Shown here: positions 1-7,011 of the stretch, piece after piece
How the letters are laid out: every line of letters begins with the position of its first letter
Position numbering within the stretch: the first letter of the stretch is position 1
NCBI GenBank assembly: GCA_902491795.1
Contig: CABUIX010000050.1
Span: 1-15,633, forward strand
Direction of reading: 5' to 3'
DNA length: 15,633 nt
Source of the DNA: an uncultured Bacteroidales bacterium
Lineage (GTDB): Bacteria; Bacteroidota; Bacteroidia; Bacteroidales; UBA932
Notes under the pieces: generated by a model
Databases searched by the model: none
What the model was told of the DNA's origin: nothing
What the model saw: only the letters and a program-made list of their open reading frames with translations
Program-made: the position numbers and the translations under genes

Positions 1-2136
1 TCCGGTCACGGACATCAGGATGCCCGAAGCCAGCGGAATCCCGCAGACATTGTAGAAGAAAGCCCAGAACAGATTCTCCTTGATGTTGAGCAGGACCTTG
101 CGTCCCAGACGTATGGCGGCAGGAACATCCGAAAGCCGGTTTTTCATCAGAACGACATCGGCAGCGTCCACCGCGGCATCGAGACCGGATCCTATTGCCA
201 TGCCGACATCCGCCGCTGTCAGGGCCGGAGCATCATTCACCCCGTCACCCACCATCGCGACCAATCCCTTTCCGCGCATTTCCCGAACAATCTTCTCCTT
301 GTCCTCAGGCAGCAGTTCGGCCACTATTTCATCGACTCCCGAGGCCCTTCCGACAGTCTCGGCAGTACGCTGGCTGTCACCGGTCAGCATCACGACCCGT
401 ATGCCCATCTGCTTCAACTCCGATACTGCCTCCCGGCTGTCCTCACGAAGCACATCGGCAATGACCATGAGGCCCGCGAATCTTCCGGCATAACAGAAGA
501 ACAGGGGCATCTTGCCTGAACTTGCCAGTTCGTCCGACAACTTCCTCGCATCGTCAGGAATCCTGCCCCAGGCTTCGGCGAACTGAAGATTCCCTGCGGC
601 AACCAACTTGCCGTTGAGCACTCCGGCGATGCCGCCTCCGGGGAAAGTCTCGAATTCGGACACCTCCTGGCACCTGAATCCCATGGACGCCGCCTTGGCA
701 ACGACAGCCTTCGCAAGCGGATGAACACTTTTCTTCTCCAGCGAATATGCCACTTTCAGCAGCCTGTCGGCTGAAAAGCCTTTCTGAGGCAATATGTCGA
801 TCACTTCAGGAGTTCCCGAAGTGATGGTTCCCGTCTTGTCAAGAACGACCGTGGAGACCTTGCCGGTCTGCTCCAGGGCAGTCGCCGTCTTGAACAGTAT
901 CCCGTTGCGGGCACCCGTTCCGCTGCCGGTGACAATGGCAACCGGGGTCGCAAGACCCAGAGCACACGGGCAGCTCACCACGAGCACGGCCACGGCATGG
1001 GACAATGCCGTGCCAACGGTCTCACCGGCCATGAGCCACCCGGCAAAGGTAACGAACGCGATCAGTATCACCGCCGACACAAACACCGAAGAAACCTTGT
1101 CGGCAATCCTCGCAATAGGCGCCTTGGTCGCGGAAGCATCGCTGACCATCTTTATTATACGGGAAAATGTCGTGTCCTCCCCGACCCTGCTCGCCTTGCA
1201 GCGAAGGAAACCTGAGATGTTGATCGTTGCGGCTGAGACTTCGGCACCTGACTCCTTTTCCACCGGGATGCTCTCCCCTGTCAGGGCTGACTCGTTCACA
1301 GCGCTGCTTCCTTCGATCACCACTCCGTCGACGGGGATGCTCTCACCGGGACGGACGACGAACACGTCACCCTTGGCCACTTCGTCCACAGGAATCTCGG
1401 TTTCCCGGCCATCCCTCACCACGACAGCAGTCTTGGGAGAAAGCCCCGCAAGGGCCTTGAGCGCATCGGTAGTCTTTCCCATCGACCTGGCCTCCAGCAT
1501 CTTGCCGACCGAGATCAGCACAAGGATCATTGCCGAACTGTCAAAATAGAGGCTGTCCATCCAGGCTTCGGCTGCAGCATTTCCTCCATCAGCCGCAGCA
1601 GCGCTCATGAGGAACAGTGACACCAGGCTGTAGAAATATGCCGCACCCGAACCGAGGGCCACCAGCGTGTCCATATTGGGAGATCCGTGCAGCAGTGACC
1701 TTGTGCCGCTGCGGAAAAATTCGGAATTGATTCCCAGGACCGACGAGGCAAGCAGCAGCTGGAGCAGTCCGTTCCCCGGGCAGTTGTTTCTGAAGAATGC
1801 AGGCAAAGGCCAGTTCCAGAGCATGCTGCCCATCGACACGTAGGCAAGCGGGAGCAGAAAAACCAGGGAAAGCAGCAGCCTGCGGGCCAGAAGCTTGTGC
1901 CTCGGGACAACTTCCGCCGCCTGGTAGCCCTCAGGCGAACCTTTCGGAGACGCATGATAACCGGCACGGTCGACCGCAGCCATCACCGCCTCGTCGCTGG
2001 CCGACCCTTCCACATTCATCGAATTCGTCACGAGGCTGACAGTGCAGGACTCGACGCCCTCCACCTTTGAAACCGCCTTTTCCACATGCGAGACGCAGGC
2101 GGAGCAGGTCATGCCGGTCACATCAAACTGTCTCAT
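1..2136 (-). CDS. copA: Copper-translocating P1B-type ATPase, 3' end cut by window edge
   Basis: Inner-membrane pump that exports Cu(I) using ATP. The frame is open for 712 codons from the ATG at 2136 to position 1, with no stop, so only the last few dozen residues are missing. Visible in order: an N-terminal heavy-metal-associated domain with GMTCSAC (Cys11, Cys14), hydrophobic helices, the actuator motif TGES, the transmembrane metal site CPC (Cys389-Pro-Cys391, within SCPCALGLATP), the phosphorylation motif DKTGT (Asp433), the His-Pro pair of the nucleotide domain (His472) and GDGVND (Asp631). The CPC site together with one HMA domain points to the copper/silver subgroup, and no key residue is missing. 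The start lies 15 nt after the stop of the pectinase-family gene on the same strand, with no promoter visible in the gap, so it may be read from the upstream genes. No copper regulator is visible nearby. The family call is certain; Cu(I) rather than Ag(I) export is inferred from the motifs. Confidence 0.96.
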   Translation of the reverse strand, partial: MRQFDVTGMTCSACVSHVEKAVSKVEGVESCTVSLVTNSMNVEGSASDEAVMAAVDRAGYHASPKGSPEGYQAAEVVPRHKLLARRLLLSLVFLLPLAYVSMGSMLWNWPLPAFFRNNCPGNGLLQLLLASSVLGINSEFFRSGTRSLLHGSPNMDTLVALGSGAAYFYSLVSLFLMSAAAADGGNAAAEAWMDSLYFDSSAMILVLISVGKMLEARSMGKTTDALKALAGLSPKTAVVVRDGRETEIPVDEVAKGDVFVVRPGESIPVDGVVIEGSSAVNESALTGESIPVEKESGAEVSAATINISGFLRCKASRVGEDTTFSRIIKMVSDASATKAPIARIADKVSSVFVSAVILIAFVTFAGWLMAGETVGTALSHAVAVLVVSCPCALGLATPVAIVTGSGTGARNGILFKTATALEQTGKVSTVVLDKTGTITSGTPEVIDILPQKGFSADRLLKVAYSLEKKSVHPLAKAVVAKAASMGFRCQEVSEFETFPGGGIAGVLNGKLVAAGNLQFAEAWGRIPDDARKLSDELASSGKMPLFFCYAGRFAGLMVIADVLREDSREAVSELKQMGIRVVMLTGDSQRTAETVGRASGVDEIVAELLPEDKEKIVREMRGKGLVAMVGDGVNDAPALTAADVGMAIGSGLDAAVDAADVVLMKNRLSDVPAAIRLGRKVLLNIKENLFWAFFYNVCGIPLASGILMSVTG

Positions 2137-2151
2137 GTTTACCTGTTGATC

Positions 2152-3567
2152 TTATTCCCAATTGAAATTCTCGACATCCTTAAGATATATCTTCTCCCTC
2201 CCGTCGGGCTGCATCAGTTCCATCTTCACGTTCTTGAAGCTGATGTTGCGTGCATGCTGCATGGAGAGGCCCCACGCGGGCTGTATTCCGTGAGCGGAAG
2301 GTTCAGGGTAGCCGTTGTTGCGCCCGAAGAAGAACGGATTCGCTCCGCGCTGCTCGAGCACGTCTTCCTTCGTCAGGCCGCCCTTGTACTGGATGCTTAT
2401 GTTCTTGAGAGATACATTCTCCACAGGATTCCCGGGCAGTCCGACAATCAGCAGCGCATAGCGGCTGTCGCAGTTGGTGACCTTGACATCGGAAATCTCG
2501 ATGTTCCTTGCGGCTGATGCCGGCAGTTCCTCGGGACCTCTCATGCGGTCGCCGACCCTGATGTAGATCGGAGAATTCCAGATGTCGTCCATCACTATGT
2601 TCTTGACGCTTATGTTCTCGATGAGTCCGCCGTCGACTGTCTCGAAGGCCAGTCCGCGGCAGCGCTTGAACTCACAGTCGCGGATGACTATGTTCTTGAA
2701 TCCTCCGTTGCTCTCCGTGCCGAACTTGATGCGGCCGGTGGGGCCGTCACGGTCGGGTGCAGCGGTGATGCTGGTCCCGAAGGTTCCGTCCATGACCGTG
2801 CCCGGATCATAGCCGCTCACAAGACAGTTCTTGATCAGCACGTTCTCCGTAGGCTTGGCCCAGCCGAGACCGTATGAACTCTTCAGGACTATCGCATCGT
2901 CGTTCAGCGTGTTCACAACGCATCCGGTGATCTTCACGTTTGCGCAGCAGTCTATGTCCAGGGCGTCCCGGTTGGTGTCCACGAGCACACCGTCAATCTC
3001 AAGATAGTCCACACCTGTGAGCAGCATCGCAAAATGTCCGCACTGCAGCATGCGTATGTCACGGATTTTCACATTCTGGCAGTTCTTGAGGGCGATGGCC
3101 TTGTTTGCCTCGGCGAAAGACCCCTTGCGAGGCTCCCCGCGGGAAAGCACCCCTGTACCGTCAATCATCCCCTTTCCTTCGATGGTGATGTTCTCAAGCC
3201 CGATACCCCAGATCAGGGAGTTCTTCCAGTGGCTGTGTCCGAAGTCCTGATATGCGTCCCACTCGTTCTCTTCCGGAAGGTCGTAGCCCTGCTGTGCGGT
3301 AGGAGCGGCAGCCTTGATCACTGCCCCTTCATCGATCCTCAGGGTAATGCCGTCCTTGAGACGGATCGAATAGCATGCGTATGTGCCCTTCGGGAAATAC
3401 ACGACTCCCCCGCCGTCGGTGAAGGCCGCGTCTATGGCCTCGTTCACGGCGGGAGAATCTATCTTCACGCCGTCGCCCGCCGCACCGAAATCGCGGACAT
3501 TGTAGACTTTCGCCTGTGCGGCAACGCCGGCAAAGGCAAGAATAAGCAACAGTAACTTTTTCATCAT
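2152..3567 (-). CDS. Secreted glycoside hydrolase family 28 (polygalacturonase-like) protein
   Basis: A 471-residue predicted exported beta-helix enzyme. It begins with a short basic stretch and hydrophobic core typical of a signal peptide (ending near AQA, residues 17-19), followed by the VYNVRDFGAAGDG motif that opens the pectin-lyase-fold/GH28 domain. The repeated N-x-x-I-x-[DNG]-x strands (such as LENITIEG, VENVSLKNI, RNISFKNVK) are the coils of a right-handed parallel beta-helix. GH28 acidic residues are visible: Asp201 and Asp204 in the region aligning with the NTDGxD motif, and the pair Asp223-Asp224 in LNDDAIVLKS. The canonical GHG His and the RIK motif are replaced by GTESNGG (283-289) and AFE (307-309), suggesting a non-classical subgroup. 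GH28 enzymes cleave galacturonan or rhamnogalacturonan backbones; exact substrate and exo/endo mode cannot be read here. Two ATGs are adjacent (3567 and 3564) and either could serve. It follows the SGNH hydrolase by 28 nt. Confidence 0.88.
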   Translation of the reverse strand: MMKKLLLLILAFAGVAAQAKVYNVRDFGAAGDGVKIDSPAVNEAIDAAFTDGGGVVYFPKGTYACYSIRLKDGITLRIDEGAVIKAAAPTAQQGYDLPEENEWDAYQDFGHSHWKNSLIWGIGLENITIEGKGMIDGTGVLSRGEPRKGSFAEANKAIALKNCQNVKIRDIRMLQCGHFAMLLTGVDYLEIDGVLVDTNRDALDIDCCANVKITGCVVNTLNDDAIVLKSSYGLGWAKPTENVLIKNCLVSGYDPGTVMDGTFGTSITAAPDRDGPTGRIKFGTESNGGFKNIVIRDCEFKRCRGLAFETVDGGLIENISVKNIVMDDIWNSPIYIRVGDRMRGPEELPASAARNIEISDVKVTNCDSRYALLIVGLPGNPVENVSLKNISIQYKGGLTKEDVLEQRGANPFFFGRNNGYPEPSAHGIQPAWGLSMQHARNISFKNVKMELMQPDGREKIYLKDVENFNWE

Positions 3568-3595
3568 ATTAGCGGTTAATAATTATGCAGCGAAA

Positions 3596-4417
3596 CTATA
3601 GTTCATCGAAATGTGAGGGATAGCAAAGCAGCTGGTAAGCGAGCACCCAGGCCATGCGCAGATGTCCAGGAGTGTTCGGATGCAGGCGGTCCGTGTCCTT
3701 GTTGCGGAAATACGGGGCCTGTTCGTCAATCACAGGATAAAGTCCGCTTATGCTGTTGAGGTCAATAACAGGCACCGCCCACACGTTTCCGAGTTCCTTC
3801 ACGGCCTGTACATAGTCATCGACAAAACTGCCGCAGCCGTTGGCATACGACTCGGGAGGCTGGATGTTGCCGTCGCTGAAGCGGGCATACCCCCTGTGGA
3901 TCGGCGTGAGGAAAATGATCTGCTTGTCGGGATAGTGGCTCTTGAGCCAGCGCATGGTGATGTTTGCTCTTCCCTTGAAGGTGGAGTTGTCGTACACGAG
4001 TTCGCGGTGCAGCCTCAGCACTTCCGTCGGGCCGTCCACCTCCACCTTTTCATAATTGTAGGTGTACCATTCTCCGACGGGGACGCTGTCGTTGAAGTCG
4101 TTGGTGCCGATGAACACGATGATGGCATCGACATCCTGACCGTGTTCGGCCTCAAGCTTTTCGGCCTGCCCTACAATCTGGCTCATCTGGTGGCCGCTGA
4201 TGCCGTAGACGTAGGCCTCTATTCCGAGTATGTCCTTAAGATTGTTCCAGTAGACGTCATTGGTGGTTCCTATCTGCCGGGCATCGGTGATCGAATCTCC
4301 AAGAAATGCGACTTTTGCCCCGTTCCACTGACTGTCAACAAGAGGCTGCGCGATGGCTGTCTGGACAAGAATCAGCACGGCAGCGCACAACGATACGGTT
4401 TTAGTGATATGATTCAT
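3596..4417 (-). CDS. Secreted SGNH/GDSL-family hydrolase (likely carbohydrate esterase)
   Basis: A 273-residue predicted exported serine hydrolase. Residues 1-24 look like a signal peptide ending at AIAQ. The SGNH blocks are present: block I GDSIT with the nucleophile Ser42, a block II Gly in YGISGHQ (Gly75), block III GTND with Asn106, and block V DTDRLHPN with Asp243 and His246. The catalytic set therefore appears complete. Enzymes of this fold remove acetyl or other acyl groups from polysaccharides, and the rhamnogalacturonan acetylesterases belong to it. The GH28 gene 28 nt downstream on the same strand, and the rhamnose genes nearby, favour a role in de-esterifying pectin, but that is inference from context. 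It is the first gene of the leftward unit, divergent from the DUF4861 gene. No Shine-Dalgarno is seen. Confidence 0.87.
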   Translation of the reverse strand: MNHITKTVSLCAAVLILVQTAIAQPLVDSQWNGAKVAFLGDSITDARQIGTTNDVYWNNLKDILGIEAYVYGISGHQMSQIVGQAEKLEAEHGQDVDAIIVFIGTNDFNDSVPVGEWYTYNYEKVEVDGPTEVLRLHRELVYDNSTFKGRANITMRWLKSHYPDKQIIFLTPIHRGYARFSDGNIQPPESYANGCGSFVDDYVQAVKELGNVWAVPVIDLNSISGLYPVIDEQAPYFRNKDTDRLHPNTPGHLRMAWVLAYQLLCYPSHFDEL

Positions 4418-4423
4418 ATTTGT

Positions 4424-4443
4424 GTCGGACTTTTTAGACCGAC
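4424..4443. repeat. Inverted repeat just upstream of the SGNH hydrolase start
   Basis: Arms GTCGGAC (4424-4430) and GACCGAC (4437-4443) are inverted copies except for one central mismatch, with a T-rich 6-nt loop. The repeat ends 6 nt before the ATG at 4417 on the minus strand. It would lie at or just after the transcription start if the weak -7 element at 4446-4453 is used. It could be an operator or a small leader hairpin; the sequence does not distinguish these. Confidence 0.5.
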
Positions 4444-4445
4444 TA

Positions 4446-4479
4446 CGAAATTACAAAATATCCTTAAATCTGCAGCAAA
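4446..4479 (-). promoter_or_regulatory. Candidate promoter for the SGNH hydrolase/GH28 unit
   Basis: On the minus strand TTTG (4479-4476) is followed after 22 nt by TAATTTCG (4453-4446), one mismatch from the Bacteroidota -7 consensus TAnnTTTG. The spacing is acceptable. A competing, worse-spaced TATTTTG lies at 4460-4454. The match is weak and the area is AT-rich, so this is tentative. Confidence 0.35.
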
Positions 4480-4561
4480 ACGAACCAAATTTACAAACGG
4501 GACGCTAATTCGGAAAAAGCAATCAGCAGGCCATTGTTCGTATAAAAAGGAAATTTTTGAG

Positions 4562-4569
4562 TAAGTTTG
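4562..4569 (+). promoter_or_regulatory. Bacteroidota-type -7 element for the DUF4861 gene
   Basis: TAAGTTTG matches TAnnTTTG exactly and lies 18 nt before the ATG at 4588. A TTG at 4534-4536 is the only upstream -33 candidate, but its 25-nt spacing is long. The element argues against the in-frame TTG at 4567 as the start codon, because that codon would sit inside the promoter element. Confidence 0.55.
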
Positions 4570-4587
4570 CAGAAAAGATTTTGCATC

Positions 4588-5451
4588 ATGCACACAAGAA
4601 CCATAATCGCGGCAGCCACAGCCGCCATGCTGATCTTCGGCGCCAGTAGCGCGGCGCAGACGGCCACAAGCCTCTTCTGGCGGGCCGACAGCCTTCAGGT
4701 CAAGGAAATAGTATCTGAACAGGCGGTACAGTATAACTTTGTCGGACACCACGGACCGGCGGTCGAGAACTCGCATTGCGCACTTCGCATCTATTTCAAC
4801 GACAGCGGAGCAATTGACGTCTACTCGAAGAGCGGGAAGCAGATGGAACTGCTGAAATACCTCTGGTACCCTACCGAAAAGCAGCAGGCGGAGGAAGGTG
4901 CCGGCTGTGACGAGTATCTTGTCGGACGCACTGTCGGGCTCGGAGGAATCGCCCTGTGGGACGGCAGCGAGGAAGTGAAGCTCAAGGCCACCAGGGGGCG
5001 CACCGCAAGAGTGGGCGAGATACGCGGAGGTTCTTTCGCCGAGATGATTGCCTACGGCGTTCCCTACAAGGACGACCTGGTCGACATATCCATACGCGTG
5101 GAGATGAAGGACAACAGCCGCGTCGCAAAGGTGATTGCCACAGAGCTCAACGGCAAGAAGGTACAGTTCCTCACCGGAGTCAACTACCAGAAGGACGAGC
5201 AGGTCGAATACGGACGCAAGTACATTGCCGTATGGGGAATACACCCCGCCGACGTGTCCCAGGACCCGAGTCCCCTCGGAGCGGGAATGTGGTTCAAGCC
5301 CGGCAAGTTCGTGATGGTCGAGCAGACTGACGACATGGTCAGGATAATCTCCAAGCCGGCCTCCGAAATCAGCACGGAAGTCGTCGCCGCCTCAATAAAG
5401 GAAGACGAGCTGAACAGCGCCGAGAAATTCTTCGCCTACATGCGGAAATAA
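4588..5451 (+). CDS. Secreted DUF4861-family protein
   Basis: A 287-residue predicted exported protein. The ATG at 4588 is chosen: it gives a clean signal peptide (MHTRTI, a run of Ala/Ile/Leu, then SSAAQ around residue 24), whereas the in-frame TTG at 4567 overlaps a promoter element. The body carries features I associate with DUF4861: HHGPAVEN (54-61), IDVYSKSGKQMEL (76-88) and the Gly-rich CDEYLVGRTVGLGGIALWDG (107-126). To my knowledge the family has no firmly established activity; its members recur in Bacteroidota polysaccharide-utilization gene clusters, including ones for uronic-acid polymers. Here it stands between a divergent esterase/GH28 pair and the rhamnose operon, consistent with a role in breaking down a rhamnose-containing pectin, as an enzyme or binding protein. 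The family call is from memory of the motif pattern; function is unassigned. Confidence 0.8.
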   Translation: MHTRTIIAAATAAMLIFGASSAAQTATSLFWRADSLQVKEIVSEQAVQYNFVGHHGPAVENSHCALRIYFNDSGAIDVYSKSGKQMELLKYLWYPTEKQQAEEGAGCDEYLVGRTVGLGGIALWDGSEEVKLKATRGRTARVGEIRGGSFAEMIAYGVPYKDDLVDISIRVEMKDNSRVAKVIATELNGKKVQFLTGVNYQKDEQVEYGRKYIAVWGIHPADVSQDPSPLGAGMWFKPGKFVMVEQTDDMVRIISKPASEISTEVVAASIKEDELNSAEKFFAYMRK

Positions 5452-5475
5452 TGTTCAGGGACGAATGGCCCGTAA

Positions 5476-5521
5476 CGGAAAAGTTGATGTCATGGCATAC
5501 AGCCGGGCGTCAACTTTTCCG
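5476..5521. repeat. 12-bp perfect inverted repeat: terminator and/or operator before rhaB
   Basis: CGGAAAAGTTGA (5476-5487) and TCAACTTTTCCG (5510-5521) are perfect inverted copies, with a 22-nt centre in which a few more G:U and G:C pairs can form. It starts 25 nt after the DUF4861 stop, and the right arm is followed by a T-rich stretch, so it may terminate that transcript. The right arm also covers the place where the -33 element of the rhaB promoter should lie (10 nt before the -7 element), which would suit an operator. Confidence 0.75.
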
Positions 5522-5531
5522 ATTTTATTCC

Positions 5532-5539
5532 TATCTTTG
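5532..5539 (+). promoter_or_regulatory. -7 element of the rhaBAT promoter
   Basis: TATCTTTG is a full match to the Bacteroidota -7 consensus TAnnTTTG, 31 nt before the rhaB ATG. No good TTTG/TTG -33 element stands at the usual distance; that position is occupied by the right arm of the inverted repeat. A weak -33 would fit a promoter needing an activator, such as an AraC-type rhamnose regulator, but no such gene is in the window. Confidence 0.7.
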
Positions 5540-5570
5540 TACGATAACACGAAATTAACCCAATACCGAT

Positions 5571-6992
5571 ATGTCATCAATCAGAACTTATCTTGCAGTT
5601 GACCTCGGAGCCACAAGCGGAAGGACAATAATCGCTTCATACGACGGCAAAAAGGTTGACATGCGTGAACTTACACGCTTCAAGCACCCCATGATTCCGC
5701 TCGGCGGACACCTTTTCTGGGATCTTCCCTACCTCTACAACGAAATCGTCAAGGCCATCACCATGACGGTAAGGGAGGGAATCAAGATCGAGTCCATCGG
5801 AATTGACTCCTGGGGCTGCGACTTCGCTTTCTTCGGCAAGGACGGAGAGCTGCTGGGACTTCCCTACTGCTACCGTGACCCTCACACCGACGGCGCAATC
5901 GAGCGCTACATGAAGATGCACGACAAGCGGGAAATCTACGAGATGACAGGCATACAGTTCATGGAGTTCAACTCCCTGTTCCAGCTTGACACGCTGCGCC
6001 ACAACGGATGCACCGCACTGGAGAATGCCGACAAGATCCTGTTCATCCCCGATGCGCTGATATACATGCTGACCGGGAAGGCGATTTGCGAATACACCGT
6101 CGCCTCCACTTCGCAGCTTCTCAACCCCAACACGCGCGACCTGGACAAGAGCCTGCTCAAGAGCATAGGTCTACAGCGCGAGCAGTTCGGCGAGATGACC
6201 GAGCCCGGCACAGTGATCGGGCCCCTCACGAAGCAACTCCAGGAAGCCACAGGTCTCGGTCCCGAGGTGAACGTGGTGGCAATCGCCTCTCACGACACTG
6301 CGTCAGCCGTGGCTGCGGTTCCTGCAAAGGACCCCAACTTCGCATACCTGAGCTGCGGAACATGGTCACTGATGGGCATCGAGTCACCTCACCCCATTAT
6401 TACTGACGAGAGCTACAAGCAGAATTTCACCAACGAGGGAGGAATTGACGGAACCACCCGTTTCCTCAAGAACATCTGCGGACTTTGGCTCTTCGAGCAG
6501 TGCCGCCCCGAATTCAAGAACGTTCCCGAGGACATCGTTGAACTGACCGCTCTCTGCGAGACCACAAAGTTCGCCTCGATAATCAACCCCGACGATCCTT
6601 CGTTCGCACACCCTGTCTCAATGACAAAGGCCATCGATGACTACTGCGAACGCACCGGACAGATTGCGCCGAAGACTCCAGCAGAATACATCAGGTGCAT
6701 CTACAAGAGCCTTGCACACCGCTATACCGCAATCATTGAGCTGCTCAGGCAGATGTCTCCGGTGGAAATCAAGTGCCTGCACGTGATCGGAGGAGGCTCC
6801 AAGAACAAGCACCTCATGCAGTTCACGGCAGATGCCCTGCAGATGCCGGTAATATGCGGCCCCACTGAAGGAACCGCTCTCGGAAACGTGCTCATGCAGA
6901 TAAAGGCCCAGGGTCTGGTACAGACTTTGCCTGAAATGCGCAAGATAGTGTCACATTCAGTAGAACTCAAGGAATATCATCCAAACAAATAA
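5571..6992 (+). CDS. rhaB: Rhamnulokinase
   Basis: Cytoplasmic kinase of the FGGY/ribulokinase family that phosphorylates L-rhamnulose with ATP to L-rhamnulose 1-phosphate, the second intracellular step of rhamnose use. Length is 473 residues, close to the E. coli enzyme (about 489). The N-terminal AVDLGATSGR is the first phosphate-binding loop; SHDTASAVAAVP contains the expected catalytic Asp (Asp242); SCGTWSLMG and VIGGGSKNK (Gly407-Gly409), followed by GPTEGTALGN, are the second-domain ATP-binding motifs. GIDSWGCDFAFF is also typical of rhamnulokinases rather than other FGGY kinases. It is the first gene of the operon, 31 nt after a consensus -7 element, and 19 nt upstream of rhaA. No Shine-Dalgarno precedes the ATG, as is usual in Bacteroidota. 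Nothing suggests a defect. Confidence 0.95.
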   Translation: MSSIRTYLAVDLGATSGRTIIASYDGKKVDMRELTRFKHPMIPLGGHLFWDLPYLYNEIVKAITMTVREGIKIESIGIDSWGCDFAFFGKDGELLGLPYCYRDPHTDGAIERYMKMHDKREIYEMTGIQFMEFNSLFQLDTLRHNGCTALENADKILFIPDALIYMLTGKAICEYTVASTSQLLNPNTRDLDKSLLKSIGLQREQFGEMTEPGTVIGPLTKQLQEATGLGPEVNVVAIASHDTASAVAAVPAKDPNFAYLSCGTWSLMGIESPHPIITDESYKQNFTNEGGIDGTTRFLKNICGLWLFEQCRPEFKNVPEDIVELTALCETTKFASIINPDDPSFAHPVSMTKAIDDYCERTGQIAPKTPAEYIRCIYKSLAHRYTAIIELLRQMSPVEIKCLHVIGGGSKNKHLMQFTADALQMPVICGPTEGTALGNVLMQIKAQGLVQTLPEMRKIVSHSVELKEYHPNK

Positions 6993-7011
6993 CTAATTAT
7001 CAACAACCAAC

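Noticed and set aside
794..2517. Plus-strand open frames over copA and the GH28 gene (794-1549, 2086-2517)
   Set aside because: They are low-complexity shadows of well-supported minus-strand genes.
4567..4587. TTG start extending the DUF4861 protein by seven residues
   Set aside because: The codon overlaps an exact TAnnTTTG promoter element, and the ATG at 4588 gives a normal signal peptide.
3662..5244. Long open frames opposite the SGNH hydrolase (3662-4564, plus) and the DUF4861 gene (4414-5244, minus)
   Set aside because: Both are antisense to genes with clear signal peptides and family motifs, show no recognisable domain, and are explained by the codon bias of a GC-rich genome.
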